Below, piece after piece: positions 17,399 through 26,925 of a stretch of 64,000 bases of DNA. Numbering within the stretch: position 1 is the first letter of the stretch; each line of letters starts with the position of its first letter. Origin of the DNA: an uncultured Bilophila sp. (lineage in GTDB: Bacteria; Desulfobacterota; Desulfovibrionia; Desulfovibrionales; Desulfovibrionaceae); the NCBI GenBank assembly GCA_910585945.1, contig CAJUHZ010000005.1, positions 62,001 through 126,000 on the forward strand. The letters run 5' to 3'. Made by a program: the position numbers and the translations under genes. The notes beneath the pieces are model-generated. The model did no database searches, was not told the origin of the DNA, and saw only the letters and a program-made list of their open reading frames with translations.

Positions 17399-19648
17399 TT
17401 ATCTGTAATACAGATTTCTGCCGCCCATGGTGAGCAAAACCTGTTTCAAATTCACGCGAGCCTCGCGCCGATCCCAAACGCCCTGGATGTGCCCCCGCGC
17501 CAGAGCCTTGTATGCGCCGTGGTAGTGGGGAGCCATATCCATGCCCGTGGTTTCCTTGATCACGCCCGGCCCGGCAAAGCCGAGGTTCGAGGAACGCATG
17601 GCATACTGGTAGGGTGAACAGCCAAGAAAACTGGCTACCGGCCCGGCGTAGGAATTGGTGTCGTACAGGACTGTGTACAACCCGCCGGAATTGATGTAAC
17701 GCCGCACGGCCACAGTGCATCGGGGCATCTGAATGACGCCGTGCGTCCCCTCCTGAATGCGGATGCCGGCTGTCCCGTGCACATAGGCAAGAAAGGGGTA
17801 CCGCTTTTTGGCGGCGCGCTCGGACGCTTCCACAAACTTTGTCCCTTCCGCCGCCCCCACGGAACCTCCGCGGAAACTGGCGACCAGCATGGCCACGATC
17901 ATCTTGATGCCGTCCAGCCGTGCCTCAAAGGTGATGCAACCGCTCTTCAGGCCCGTCCGCTCACGCGCCTTGGACAGGTATTCGTCCAATCCTTCAAAGT
18001 GCAGAGGATTGGTCGCCTCCACTTCGGTATTGAATTCACGTACCGATCCCTCGTCAAAAACATTTTTCACAAACCATTGGTATTCCATGGGGAAATGATG
18101 GCCACAGCTTGTACACACGCCCGCGAATTCCCCAAACAAATCCGGCGCCCACAGATCCAGACAGCCGTGCGTGGCCGCATTGGGACAGGTGACAGCCCGA
18201 TCCTCCTTGGCGCGCGGGCTGACATACGCCCATTCCCCCTTGCGAGATTCATTTTCATCCCAGTCGGAAAGCGTCGTCAGTTCCCGCACCACGGCTTCCT
18301 CAACTCTGGGACGTTCCTGCCGCACTCCGCCGAAGGGAGCAAGAAAACGTCGCTTGAGCAGATGGAATTCGGAAACGACTTCGTCCATGATCGAACTGAT
18401 CTTGCGCTGGTGCTTGGTAATGAGCGCGTATTTGACACGAGCGAAAAGACTTGCCCAGGACTCGCGCACGCTGTTGCGCAGCTTGTTCAGGAAGGGCCGC
18501 CGATCAAGACACGCGCCCTTGGAAAGCTTGAGAAATTTTTTCTGTCGCCGGGCCACCAGACGTTCGCGCGCCGCCGGACTCAGATCCCAGCGCACATACG
18601 TTTCATCCAGATTGATGTCGTCGCGCTCAAGACGGCGGAGCAACAGGCTCCGGAACATCCCAAGCCCCCGCACGGAGAGCACCGTTTCATCGGTGGCGCG
18701 GATCACTTCATGACGCAAAGTGCGGAAAAAGTCGTAATGCCACGGACGCGCGCCCAGCACAGGTTCCTGAATCACCCTGTCGATATAACCGAACTGGAGA
18801 TTGTCCTGGGCGGTGATGTGCAATTGCGTGGCGCAAAACTCCACCAGTTCCGGCGTGGCCCGCTGACCGCCTCCCCGCAGACGTCCCTGAATGGCGGCCG
18901 CCCCCTCCGGAGAGATGACCGAATAGTAGCCATGCGACATCATGAGCCGCCGGTCGCCGAGGGAAACCGCCTCTGCCCCGCCGGATCCCCCTTCCGAAAT
19001 CGTGACGATCATGGGCACGGTCAGGCCGGCCATTTCATACAGGTTACGGGCGATCTGCTGGGCCGCGCCCGGAGTGTCCTCAATGGGGAAGGAGCCGGGG
19101 GTAAACACAAAGGTATGGATCGGAATACCCTCCGTTTCCGCCACCTTCATGTAGTGCATGGCCTTGAAATTGCCCCAGGGAGAGGCCGATCCGCCGTTGC
19201 GGAATTCTTCCCCATGCCCCTTTTCCTGCCCGATGACCATGACAAGCTGGCTGTATGTCTTCTTGCCGCGCCGCCGGGTGATGGTGGCGCGAGCGATCAA
19301 CATGCCCGGATCGATGCTGTGCTCGCCCTGGCCACCGATCTCGGTAAAATTGTCATAGACATTTTCAAGGATATCGCGCAGGCAGATGCGCTGGGGGTGA
19401 CGCACGATGCGCACCTTGTCCATGGGTTGCAGCTCGCCCTCAAGCTTGCGCTCCATGAAAACAAACAACTCTTCCAGAGTGGTCAGTTCCGCCTCGGGAT
19501 CATTCTGCACGCCTTCGCTGGCGCGCCGGAAAAACTCGCTCAGGCGGTTGTGCAGAAGATCGATGCTTTCCGGATGCTTGCCCGCAAAAATATCCCGAAT
19601 GTAATTCAGACGCTCGGAAAGATGATGTGCTCTTTTTTCAATATCCAT
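17399..19648 (-). CDS. Acetyl-CoA carboxylase carboxyltransferase, alpha-beta fusion
   Basis: 749 residues. The carboxyltransferase moves the carboxyl group from biotin to acetyl-CoA, the first committed step of fatty-acid synthesis. The N-terminal 330 residues are AccA-like (FNRLSEF-like helices, GQEKGHGEEFRNGG, PIHTFVFTPGSFP, SEGGSGGAEAV). The C-terminal 290 residues are AccD-like, with a zinc-ribbon region CPNAATHGC...CTSCGHHFP and IKMIVAMLVASFRGGSVG. The two normally separate subunits are fused alpha first, with a basic helical linker (about 340-440). It sits between accC and the biotin-attachment protein on the same strand. Confidence 0.92.
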   Translation of the reverse strand: MDIEKRAHHLSERLNYIRDIFAGKHPESIDLLHNRLSEFFRRASEGVQNDPEAELTTLEELFVFMERKLEGELQPMDKVRIVRHPQRICLRDILENVYDNFTEIGGQGEHSIDPGMLIARATITRRRGKKTYSQLVMVIGQEKGHGEEFRNGGSASPWGNFKAMHYMKVAETEGIPIHTFVFTPGSFPIEDTPGAAQQIARNLYEMAGLTVPMIVTISEGGSGGAEAVSLGDRRLMMSHGYYSVISPEGAAAIQGRLRGGGQRATPELVEFCATQLHITAQDNLQFGYIDRVIQEPVLGARPWHYDFFRTLRHEVIRATDETVLSVRGLGMFRSLLLRRLERDDINLDETYVRWDLSPAARERLVARRQKKFLKLSKGACLDRRPFLNKLRNSVRESWASLFARVKYALITKHQRKISSIMDEVVSEFHLLKRRFLAPFGGVRQERPRVEEAVVRELTTLSDWDENESRKGEWAYVSPRAKEDRAVTCPNAATHGCLDLWAPDLFGEFAGVCTSCGHHFPMEYQWFVKNVFDEGSVREFNTEVEATNPLHFEGLDEYLSKARERTGLKSGCITFEARLDGIKMIVAMLVASFRGGSVGAAEGTKFVEASERAAKKRYPFLAYVHGTAGIRIQEGTHGVIQMPRCTVAVRRYINSGGLYTVLYDTNSYAGPVASFLGCSPYQYAMRSSNLGFAGPGVIKETTGMDMAPHYHGAYKALARGHIQGVWDRREARVNLKQVLLTMGGRNLYYR

Positions 19649-19744
19649 ACCGTGTACCCATCAGCATCGGGCAAAAGCGCCGGAAAACGGAAGTGCACCC
19701 GTTTTTCACGCGAACGCCCTGAAATGTTTGCACCATCCAAGGCG

Positions 19745-21169
19745 TTAAAAGCGCAGGATACGATCCGTATTGGTCCGCAAAAACCTGATATTGGACTTCA
19801 GTTCGTCGCCAAGCTGGTTCTGGCCTTCCAGCGTGAGTTCGTCCAAAAACTGGGCGCCCCGCTGTTTGGCCTGTTCCAGATTTTCACCCCAGACAATGGC
19901 CAGGGCCAGGTTGGGATCGAATTCCGTAGGGATCTCGTACGACTCTTCCGTGGGAACATGCGTGTGCAGGGTCAGCCAGGGATGCTCGGGCCAGCCGAAG
20001 GCGTCGATCCGCCCCACCCAGGGGGTAAAGCGATTGTCCGGATCTTCAGCGATAAGCCGGTACTCAATGCCGACGCCGGCAAAAGAGATGTCTTCCTGCG
20101 TATAGCCAAGCGGCTCCCCAAGGCCGATACGGATCTGTTCGGCCACAAGATCCACGCCGCCTTCGCCCCGTACAGAGGAAATACGCGCCGAAACGCCGTT
20201 TTCCACCTGAATGCGGGTATTGACCTCCATCAGAAAGGGGCTTCCGTCTCTGGTGACAATCCATTCCCACGTTCCCACATTGTCATAACCGACCTTGCGG
20301 GCCATGGCCAGGGAATGCTCGGTGATGTCGTTAAGGAGTTTGGCGGCATCGAAGTCATAATGGATGGAAGAAGGATCAAAACCCGGAGCGACTTCAATGC
20401 GCTTTTGCAGCCCCGTGGATTGAATGGAACAGTTGCGGGTGCCGAAATGCACCGGATTTTTACCGCTTCTGTCGGAGACGATCTGAACTTCAAGATGGTT
20501 GAAATCACGGATGCGCTGCTCGATCAGCACACCCTCGTCCTTGAACTGACGCAACGCGTAATTGCGGATACGCCGATACACGGAACGAAACTGATCGATA
20601 TCGTAAACTTCCTCAATGCCCATGCCACCGCCGCCAGCCGATGCCTTGACAAGAACAAGAGGCCGGCTGACGCCCTGCTGGATCTGGAAATCGAACAGGC
20701 TCCGCGCCACCTTTTCGGCTTCCATCTCGTCGTAGATCGGGCGGTCCGAACCGGGCACGGTAGGCACGCCAAGTCCGCGGGCCAGACGCTTGGTGTTGAT
20801 CTTGTCTCCCAGGTCGCGGATGACCCGCCAGGAAGGCCCGATAAAAAGCAGTTTGCGTTCCCGCGTCGTGACCCGGCGGGCGAAGCGGAAATCTTCAGCA
20901 AAAAAGCCATACCCCGGATGAATGGCCGTGGCCCCGGCTTCGTCCGCCACAGACAGAATTTCATTGGCATCGTGGTACGAAGCAACGCGGAACAATGACT
21001 TTTCGCCCCCCGATTCCCGCGCGATGCGCACATGGCCGGAAGCGGCGTCCTCGCCCGTATACACGCACACGAAATCCACACCAAGCTTGCGGCAGGCCTG
21101 GACAATACGCACGGCGATCTCGCCCCGGTTGGCAATAAGAACCTTATGTTCTTTTCTCTCTACCGTCAT
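19745..21169 (-). CDS. accC: Biotin carboxylase subunit
   Basis: 474 residues from ATG 21169, preceded by GAGGT; the frame stays open 64 codons upstream but those residues are not family-like. It carboxylates biotin using ATP and bicarbonate. Visible: KVLIANRGEIAVRI at the start, AIHPGYGFFAE, KASAGGGGMG (ATP-binding glycine loop), RDFNHLEVQIV, RNCSIQ, LMEVNTRIQVE. The HxQVE-like catalytic loop is intact. Pairs with accAD and the biotin-attachment gene downstream. Pyruvate carboxylase subunit A is an alternative reading, but the neighbouring carboxyltransferase favours acetyl-CoA carboxylase. Confidence 0.92.
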   Translation of the reverse strand: MTVERKEHKVLIANRGEIAVRIVQACRKLGVDFVCVYTGEDAASGHVRIARESGGEKSLFRVASYHDANEILSVADEAGATAIHPGYGFFAEDFRFARRVTTRERKLLFIGPSWRVIRDLGDKINTKRLARGLGVPTVPGSDRPIYDEMEAEKVARSLFDFQIQQGVSRPLVLVKASAGGGGMGIEEVYDIDQFRSVYRRIRNYALRQFKDEGVLIEQRIRDFNHLEVQIVSDRSGKNPVHFGTRNCSIQSTGLQKRIEVAPGFDPSSIHYDFDAAKLLNDITEHSLAMARKVGYDNVGTWEWIVTRDGSPFLMEVNTRIQVENGVSARISSVRGEGGVDLVAEQIRIGLGEPLGYTQEDISFAGVGIEYRLIAEDPDNRFTPWVGRIDAFGWPEHPWLTLHTHVPTEESYEIPTEFDPNLALAIVWGENLEQAKQRGAQFLDELTLEGQNQLGDELKSNIRFLRTNTDRILRF

Positions 21170-21364
21170 GATACCTCGTCCTGGAGCATTTTGTCTGTAA
21201 GGCTTGCCAGAAGCCGTCTGGCTATGTCCTGAAAGTCGTTCACATGTGGGGAATCCACTCCGCCCACAATAGCGAAAAATCGGAAGAAGTCCAGAAAGTG
21301 TTCGCCAATGCGGCCCAACAGGCGGGGCAACCCGTAGCCACGGGCCGCCCCGAACCCTCAAGCC

Positions 21365-22471
21365 CTATACAACGCCATGTTCGCCCGGGCGTTCGTAGCT
21401 TTCCGTCCTGACCATCAGATAGCGTTCCGTATCGCCGAACGCCAGCAGGATCGGAGCGGAAACAAAAATGGTGGAAAACGTGCCGACAAACACGCCGATG
21501 GTCATGGTCAGGGCAAAGTCGTGAATGGCTCCGCCGCCGAGTACAAGCAGACTTACTGTGGCAAGCAACGTGGTGAACGAGGTCATGATCGTACGCCCAA
21601 GCGTCTGGTTTACGCTCTGGTTGATGAGCGCGCCAAGCGCTGGCGGCGTCTTGGTCGACTGACGGACCAGGTTTTCGCGGATGCGGTCGTACACAATGAT
21701 CGTGTCGTTCAGGGAGTAGCCAACCAGCGTCAGCAAGGCGGCGATGATGTTCAGGTCAAATTCCTTGCCGAGCAGAGTCAGCAGCCCCACAGTGACAAGC
21801 ACGTCATGCAGCAGACCGACAATGGCGCCAAGGGCGAAATTCAGGCGCAGCTTCCAGCACAGCACAAGCGTCAGAAGCAAAGCGGCGCATACGCGAGGCG
21901 CCATGCCAAGACCGGACAATCCCGTAACGTACATGGCTCCGCCAAGCGCCGCCGCCATGATCGCCGCGATCATCCAGCGGTGCTCGAACCGTCCGGAAAT
22001 GTACACGGTGATCAGCAGGATAGCATAATACAGCGCCTCCAGGGCCGCATTGCGCAGATCCGCGCCAACTTTGGGGCCGACCATCTCAAGCCGCTGGATG
22101 ACGGCCGTGTTCCCGGCAAAAGCGCTCTGCAGGGCGGAGAGCACGCCCTCCCGAATGCTTTCGCCCGTCATGCCGGACGGCGGCGAAAAGCGGACAAGAT
22201 AATCGCGCCCGTCTTCTCCGTAACGCTGCACGGCAAGTCCCGGCAAATTCATGCCGGAAAAGGCGTTCTTGATCGCCTCATCGTCCACGGGGCTGGCGAA
22301 CTGCAATTGAACGGCAGCGCCCCCGGCGAAGTCGACGCCGTACCTCAAGCCTCCGTTCAACAGCACCGCCACGAGGCTGAGCAACATGAGGATGGCGGAC
22401 ACAAGATAGCCAAGGCGGCGTTTGCCCACAAAATCAAAATGCGTGTCCCCATGAAAAAGATGTATGCTCAT
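21365..22471 (-). CDS. secF: Protein translocase subunit SecF
   Basis: 368 residues from ATG 22471, nine bases after AGGGG; ATG 22480 is possible but sits directly against that site. SecF with SecD forms the proton-driven membrane complex that pulls exported proteins out of SecYEG. Six membrane segments; periplasmic domain after the first (GVDFAGGAAVQLQF). Conserved C-terminal helices: VGYSLNDTIIVYDRIREN and NQTLGRTIMTS. Starts 12 bases after secD ends. Confidence 0.97.
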   Translation of the reverse strand: MSIHLFHGDTHFDFVGKRRLGYLVSAILMLLSLVAVLLNGGLRYGVDFAGGAAVQLQFASPVDDEAIKNAFSGMNLPGLAVQRYGEDGRDYLVRFSPPSGMTGESIREGVLSALQSAFAGNTAVIQRLEMVGPKVGADLRNAALEALYYAILLITVYISGRFEHRWMIAAIMAAALGGAMYVTGLSGLGMAPRVCAALLLTLVLCWKLRLNFALGAIVGLLHDVLVTVGLLTLLGKEFDLNIIAALLTLVGYSLNDTIIVYDRIRENLVRQSTKTPPALGALINQSVNQTLGRTIMTSFTTLLATVSLLVLGGGAIHDFALTMTIGVFVGTFSTIFVSAPILLAFGDTERYLMVRTESYERPGEHGVV

Positions 22472-22483
22472 TGGAAACATCCC

Positions 22484-24088
22484 CTATATGGAAAGGCTCT
22501 TGCCGTTGTTGCCGCGCATCCACAGGCCAAACAGCGTGCGGGACACGAAAATCGCCGTATACATCGAAGCCAGGATGCCAAGGGTCAGGGTCACGGCAAA
22601 GCCCCGTACCGGCCCGGTGCCGAACTGGTACAAAATGGCCGCGGCAATAATGGTGGTGAGGTTGGAGTCGGTGATGGAGACCGCCGCGCGATCGAAACCG
22701 GCAGCCACGGCAGCCGCCGGTTTCATGCCCAGGCGCATCTCTTCCCGAATACGCTCAAAGATAAGCACGTTGGCGTCCACGGACATGCCGATCGTCAACA
22801 CAATGCCGGCAATGCCCGGCAAGGTCAGCGTCGCTCCGAAGCCGGCCAGGCCAGCCATGAGCAAAAGCATGGTATACGCCAGCATGGCGTCGGCCAAAAG
22901 CCCGGCCAGACCATAATACAGGGGCATGATCACAATGACCGCAAGCCCGCCGACGACTGCGGCGATCATGCCGCTGCGGATGGAATCCGCGCCGAGCGAC
23001 GGCCCGACAGTCCGTTCCTCAAGCACGGTGACAGGCGCGGGCAGAGAGCCGGCACGCAGGACAATGGCGAGATCCTGCGCCTCGTTGGGCGTGAAATGCC
23101 CGGTGATGCTCGCCTGTCCTCCTCCGATGCGATCCTTGATCGCAGGCGCGCTGTGCACCTTCCCGTCAAGCACGATGGCCATGCGCTGGCCAATATGCTC
23201 ACCGGTGACGCGTTCAAAGGTCGCCGCGCCGCGCGGGTTGAAACTCAGGGAGACGCTCGGCTGGTTGTCGCGCCCGTCAAAAGTGGGGCGGGCGTCCGAA
23301 ACGTCTTCCCCGGTCATCAGCGGTTCCACATCTAACGGGAGGGAGCGCTCGACAACGCTGCCGTCCGCCCGGATCGTCACTTCAGGAAAAAGCGCCACTC
23401 CCGGCGGCAAAATGCCGTTCGGGTCCACATCATCACGCACCAGATGGAAAGTGAGCTGTGCGGTCTGCCCCACAAGGTGAACGGCACGCTCCGAATCGGT
23501 CAGCCCGGGAAGCTGGATCTGGATGCGGAAATCGGCCTGCTTGCGAATGTCCGGCTCCGCAACCCCGAACTGATCGATTCGGTTGCGGATGGTGCGCACG
23601 GCCTGATCAAGGGCCATGTCCTCAATCTCTTTTCGGGCGGCATCCGTAAAGACGGCAAAGTAACGCAATCCGGGCGTCTGCCCCGCCCCGCCGACGGGCA
23701 TGGCCACAGGGGACGCGACAGCGAGCCGCGGAAAATCTTTCGCCAGCAGCGCCTCAAGATCGGCCTGCTGCGTGGCGCGAGGGAGCAAAAATTCCAGACG
23801 ATTGTCGGGAGCAAGGCGAGGCCGCAACACGGTAATCCCTTTCTCCGAAGCGCGCGCCCGGATTTCCTGCCCGGTGATGGAAAGGGCGTTGGTCACGGCC
23901 TTTTCCACCTCCACACCGAGCGTCAGGTGCATCCCTCCTTTCAGATCAAGACCAAGGCTGATCTTCGCATCGGGCAAAAAACGCGCCAGCGGTGAAGATT
24001 CAACCCCGGGCAGGCTGGGGAGCACATACGCCACCCCTGCGACCAGCACCAACAGCGAGACGACTATGCGCCAAGTCAGGGCTTTCAT
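22484..24088 (-). CDS. secD: Protein translocase subunit SecD
   Basis: 534 residues from ATG 24088 (the open frame starts 21 codons earlier without family-like residues). First membrane segment about 5-22, large periplasmic domain with LGLDLKGGMHLTLGVE and QIQLPGLTDSERA, then five membrane segments from about 360 with GMSVDANVLIFERIREE. Partner of SecF. Transcribed from yajC toward secF. Confidence 0.97.
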   Translation of the reverse strand: MKALTWRIVVSLLVLVAGVAYVLPSLPGVESSPLARFLPDAKISLGLDLKGGMHLTLGVEVEKAVTNALSITGQEIRARASEKGITVLRPRLAPDNRLEFLLPRATQQADLEALLAKDFPRLAVASPVAMPVGGAGQTPGLRYFAVFTDAARKEIEDMALDQAVRTIRNRIDQFGVAEPDIRKQADFRIQIQLPGLTDSERAVHLVGQTAQLTFHLVRDDVDPNGILPPGVALFPEVTIRADGSVVERSLPLDVEPLMTGEDVSDARPTFDGRDNQPSVSLSFNPRGAATFERVTGEHIGQRMAIVLDGKVHSAPAIKDRIGGGQASITGHFTPNEAQDLAIVLRAGSLPAPVTVLEERTVGPSLGADSIRSGMIAAVVGGLAVIVIMPLYYGLAGLLADAMLAYTMLLLMAGLAGFGATLTLPGIAGIVLTIGMSVDANVLIFERIREEMRLGMKPAAAVAAGFDRAAVSITDSNLTTIIAAAILYQFGTGPVRGFAVTLTLGILASMYTAIFVSRTLFGLWMRGNNGKSLSI

Positions 24089-24241
24089 CAAAATGCATTC
24101 CTTATCTGAATCTGCGTCTCCATGCGCGCTCAACGCCACGCCGACATGCATGGCCAGAACCGGGCATAGCCGTTCCCTTCACGCCCGATCGTCCGGGTGT
24201 GAAGAAAACGGCTTGCAACAGCGAAAACGTGTGCAACCGAG

Positions 24242-24598
24242 CTACTTGTCGTCCTTGCCGTTTTTGGATTCCCGGGCGACTTTCGACTCCGTAAGCCCCA
24301 CCACATAGGAACGGGCAAGGTTCACAGTCGTGCCCCCAAGATCAAGCGTGAGAATGTCGCCGTCCATGTCCACAATACGCCCGACAAGTCCGCCCGTGGT
24401 CAACACCTGATCGCCCTTCTTCAGGGCATCCAGCATGGCCTTGTGTTGCTTGGCGCGCTTTTGTTGCGGGCGAATAAGCAGAAAATAGAAAATCGCCAGC
24501 ATCGCAAGCAGCGGAACAAACTGCATGAAGGCTTCCGGCCCTCCGGCCGCGCCGCTTCCTCCGGCGGAACCCATGGCATGAGCTATTGAAACAAACAT
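24242..24598 (-). CDS. yajC: Preprotein translocase auxiliary subunit YajC
   Basis: 118 residues from ATG 24598, which follows GGAGGCCTC; the frame is open further upstream but without a site. One membrane segment (about 25-45, FVPLLAMLAIFYFLLIRPQ) and a small cytoplasmic SH3-like domain (LKKGDQVLTTGGLVGRI). It binds SecDF. A 153-base gap separates it from secD. Confidence 0.96.
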   Translation of the reverse strand: MFVSIAHAMGSAGGSGAAGGPEAFMQFVPLLAMLAIFYFLLIRPQQKRAKQHKAMLDALKKGDQVLTTGGLVGRIVDMDGDILTLDLGGTTVNLARSYVVGLTESKVARESKNGKDDK

Positions 24599-24694
24599 GA
24601 GGCCTCCTCTCCTGATTTCGATTGAAGGTGGGAGGCTAGCATACTCCCCGAAAAAAACCAACTGCAAAGCGGGGGTTCTCACTCCCCCGTCTCG

Positions 24695-25339
24695 TCACCC
24701 CCGGCGGCGGCGCATCTGATCGCGCCAGGCCTCCAGCAGGGCCGCCGCGTCGCAAGCGCCCGCATCCGATCCCGCGGCGGCGTCCGCCGACTGTAAAGGA
24801 GAGAGCCATGCATCCGGCCTCCCCCCGCCCCCCTGTCCTGATCCGTGCGCGCCCGGGGCGCGCTCCGCCACAGGGCTGCACGGCTGACGCCGGTGCAGGG
24901 CGTCGGCGCGTTCCCCGGCAGACATTGGCGCCATTCCTTCGGCCGTCAGGACGATCTCGCCCTGACCCGTCCCCGACAATCCGGCCGGATCGGGCAACGG
25001 GACGCGCGCCAGCATCGGGCCGTCCGGCCCAAGCAGGGCGACGCTGACTTCATCCAGATCCTTGCTCACCACCAGCACACGCCCGTGCACGCCCTCCACA
25101 GTCAGCTCCGCCATCTCCGCGCAGAGCAGGCGGAAATCCTCGGGACTCCAATCAGTAAAGGCGCACTGGACGCGAAGGGAATCGCTGACGGAAACAAAAT
25201 CAATATGCTTTCCGCCGCACGACTCCAGGATCTCTCCCATGCGGGTCTCAAGCGTCGTTTCCCGCTCCAGCACTTCTTCATAGGTCAGTTCGCTGTCGTA
25301 AACCAGCGTGCAAAAACACTCGTACCGAAAATGCGCCAT
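24695..25339 (-). CDS. Uncharacterised protein upstream of yajC
   Basis: 214 residues. The first 135 look globular and folded (alternating beta/alpha, ending in VLLVVSKDLDEVSVALLGP-like strands); from about 150 to the end it is low-complexity Gly/Ala/Asp. No signal peptide or known motif. It stops 96 bases before yajC and may be in the same transcript. Unknown function. Confidence 0.75.
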   Translation of the reverse strand: MAHFRYECFCTLVYDSELTYEEVLERETTLETRMGEILESCGGKHIDFVSVSDSLRVQCAFTDWSPEDFRLLCAEMAELTVEGVHGRVLVVSKDLDEVSVALLGPDGPMLARVPLPDPAGLSGTGQGEIVLTAEGMAPMSAGERADALHRRQPCSPVAERAPGAHGSGQGGGGRPDAWLSPLQSADAAAGSDAGACDAAALLEAWRDQMRRRRG

Positions 25340-25907
25340 GTCCCCTCCTCAAGCATGATCGCCAGGCGGGACATACGCTTCCGCCCCGTCGGACACGTCC
25401 GCCGGACGTTTGGTCCGTTCCACGGGATTCCACCGCTCCGGCGACACCATGCCTCTATTTCGCTCTTGCCGCGGTCTTCGTCAAGCCGCGCCGGGCGTGT
25501 CCGGACTCAGGCACGGAACGGCCAGCATCACACAGGGCGCATCCATTTCTTGCCACCCTGCAAAATTGCCGGCTTTTTCCACGCGGCGATCTTGCGAGCC
25601 CCGGCTGGAACCCTCAAGCACTGCATCAAGGTTGATCTCTCCGACAAGGACTGTCCGCGCTTTGCCGGTATGCGGTCTAAAATACCGAAACCGTTTTTTC
25701 CATTCATGGCCGGTTCTGTCCCGCTGCAAACGCGCGGGGCAAAGCCGGCTCCGCCGTTCCACGCGTTCCTTCCGCCTGCCGAAACTTTTTATCATCGCAA
25801 AATCATTTTTGTTTTTCCGGCAATGGGTACACTGGAGAAGAGTGAAAAGCCCCGCCCCGTGCAAAAGCGTTTTCACCTCCCTTCCCTTCTTCAAAAGGAG
25901 TGTTTCC
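25340..25907. other. 568-base intergenic region before the hydrolase gene
   Basis: Divergent gap. Open frames crossing it lack coding character. The last 120 bases are locally AT-rich (ATCATTTTTGTTTTTCC around 25800-25820) and probably hold the hydrolase promoter; AAAAGGAG at 25893-25900 is its ribosome-binding site. Nothing else seen. Confidence 0.5.
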
Positions 25908-26903
25908 ATGGGACTGTTTTCAAGCGAAAAGCCGTTTCTGACGCCTGACACGCAAAACTTTATTGATACGCTCGAAGCCAGGGGCGATCCGCCCCTGAGC
26001 AGCCTCACGCCGGAGGAAGCGCGAAAAGTTCTGGCCGACGCCCAGGCCAACCCTCATGACATGCCCGCCGCCGACATCACCGACATCGAATTGCCTGTCG
26101 GCCCCACAGGGAGTGTTTCCGTTCGTTTTGTACGGCCACAGGGCGTAACGGAAAAACTTCCCATCATTCTGTACATCCACGGCGGCGGCTGGGTCATGGG
26201 CGACAGGCACACCCATGAACGCCTGGTGCGCGAACTTGCCGCAGGTTCCGGGGCGGCTGTCGTTTTTCCGGAATATACGCCGTCTCCGGAAGCGCAATAC
26301 CCGGTCCCGATAGAACAGGTGTACGCCGTGCTCGGCCATGTAGCCGCCCATGCGGATCAATATGATCTGGATCCCTCCCGCATCGCTGTGGCGGGGGACA
26401 GCGTGGGCGGCAACATGGCGGCGGTGACGGCGCTGCTCGTCAAAGAACGCGGCGGCCCCAAGCTGGCCTTTCAGCTTTTGCTCTACCCCGTGACCGACGC
26501 GGATTTCAGCACCGCCTCGTACAAGACATTCACATCCGGCCCGTGGCTGACGCGCGAGTCCATGCGTTGGTTCTGGGACGCCTATCTGCCCGACGAGCAC
26601 CGGCGCGAGGAAGCCACAGCCTCTCCCCTGCATGCCGAAAACGAGCGTCTGCGCGGCCTGCCGCCCGCATTGATCATCACCGGAGAAAATGACGTGCTGC
26701 GCGACGAGGGAGAAGCCTACGCCAGAAAGCTCATGGCCGCCGGCGTTCCCACCGCATGTGTGCGTTACCTTGCCACGCAGCACGACTTTTTGATGCTCAA
26801 CGCGCTGGCGCACACCATGCCCGCGCGCGTCGCCCTGCGTCAAATCTGCGGAGCGCTCTCCGACGCCCTGCACACCCGGCCGAAGCGCGATCCGCAAGCG
26901 TAG
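25908..26903 (+). CDS. Alpha/beta-hydrolase of the hormone-sensitive-lipase family
   Basis: 331 residues from ATG 25908 (AAAAGGAG upstream); the frame is open for another 166 codons without family features. HSL-type esterase/lipase: oxyanion motif HGGGW (near 96-100), nucleophile elbow GDSVGGN (serine near 165), acid in ITGENDVLRDEG and histidine in TQHDF. Relatives hydrolyse short-chain acyl esters; substrate unknown. No signal peptide, so probably cytoplasmic. Convergent with the DUF362 gene 22 bases downstream. Confidence 0.9.
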   Translation: MGLFSSEKPFLTPDTQNFIDTLEARGDPPLSSLTPEEARKVLADAQANPHDMPAADITDIELPVGPTGSVSVRFVRPQGVTEKLPIILYIHGGGWVMGDRHTHERLVRELAAGSGAAVVFPEYTPSPEAQYPVPIEQVYAVLGHVAAHADQYDLDPSRIAVAGDSVGGNMAAVTALLVKERGGPKLAFQLLLYPVTDADFSTASYKTFTSGPWLTRESMRWFWDAYLPDEHRREEATASPLHAENERLRGLPPALIITGENDVLRDEGEAYARKLMAAGVPTACVRYLATQHDFLMLNALAHTMPARVALRQICGALSDALHTRPKRDPQA

Positions 26904-26925
26904 CGCCTGACGGAATGATCTGCGT

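Noticed and set aside
17741..20998. Very long plus-strand open frame (1085 codons) opposite accAD and accC
   Set aside because: Shadow of the high-GC genes on the other strand; composition is His/Arg/Gly-rich without domains, and both accC and accAD are certain.
25410..25907. Extended N-terminus of the alpha/beta hydrolase
   Set aside because: Those residues lack any hydrolase or signal features, and a good ribosome-binding site precedes ATG 25908.
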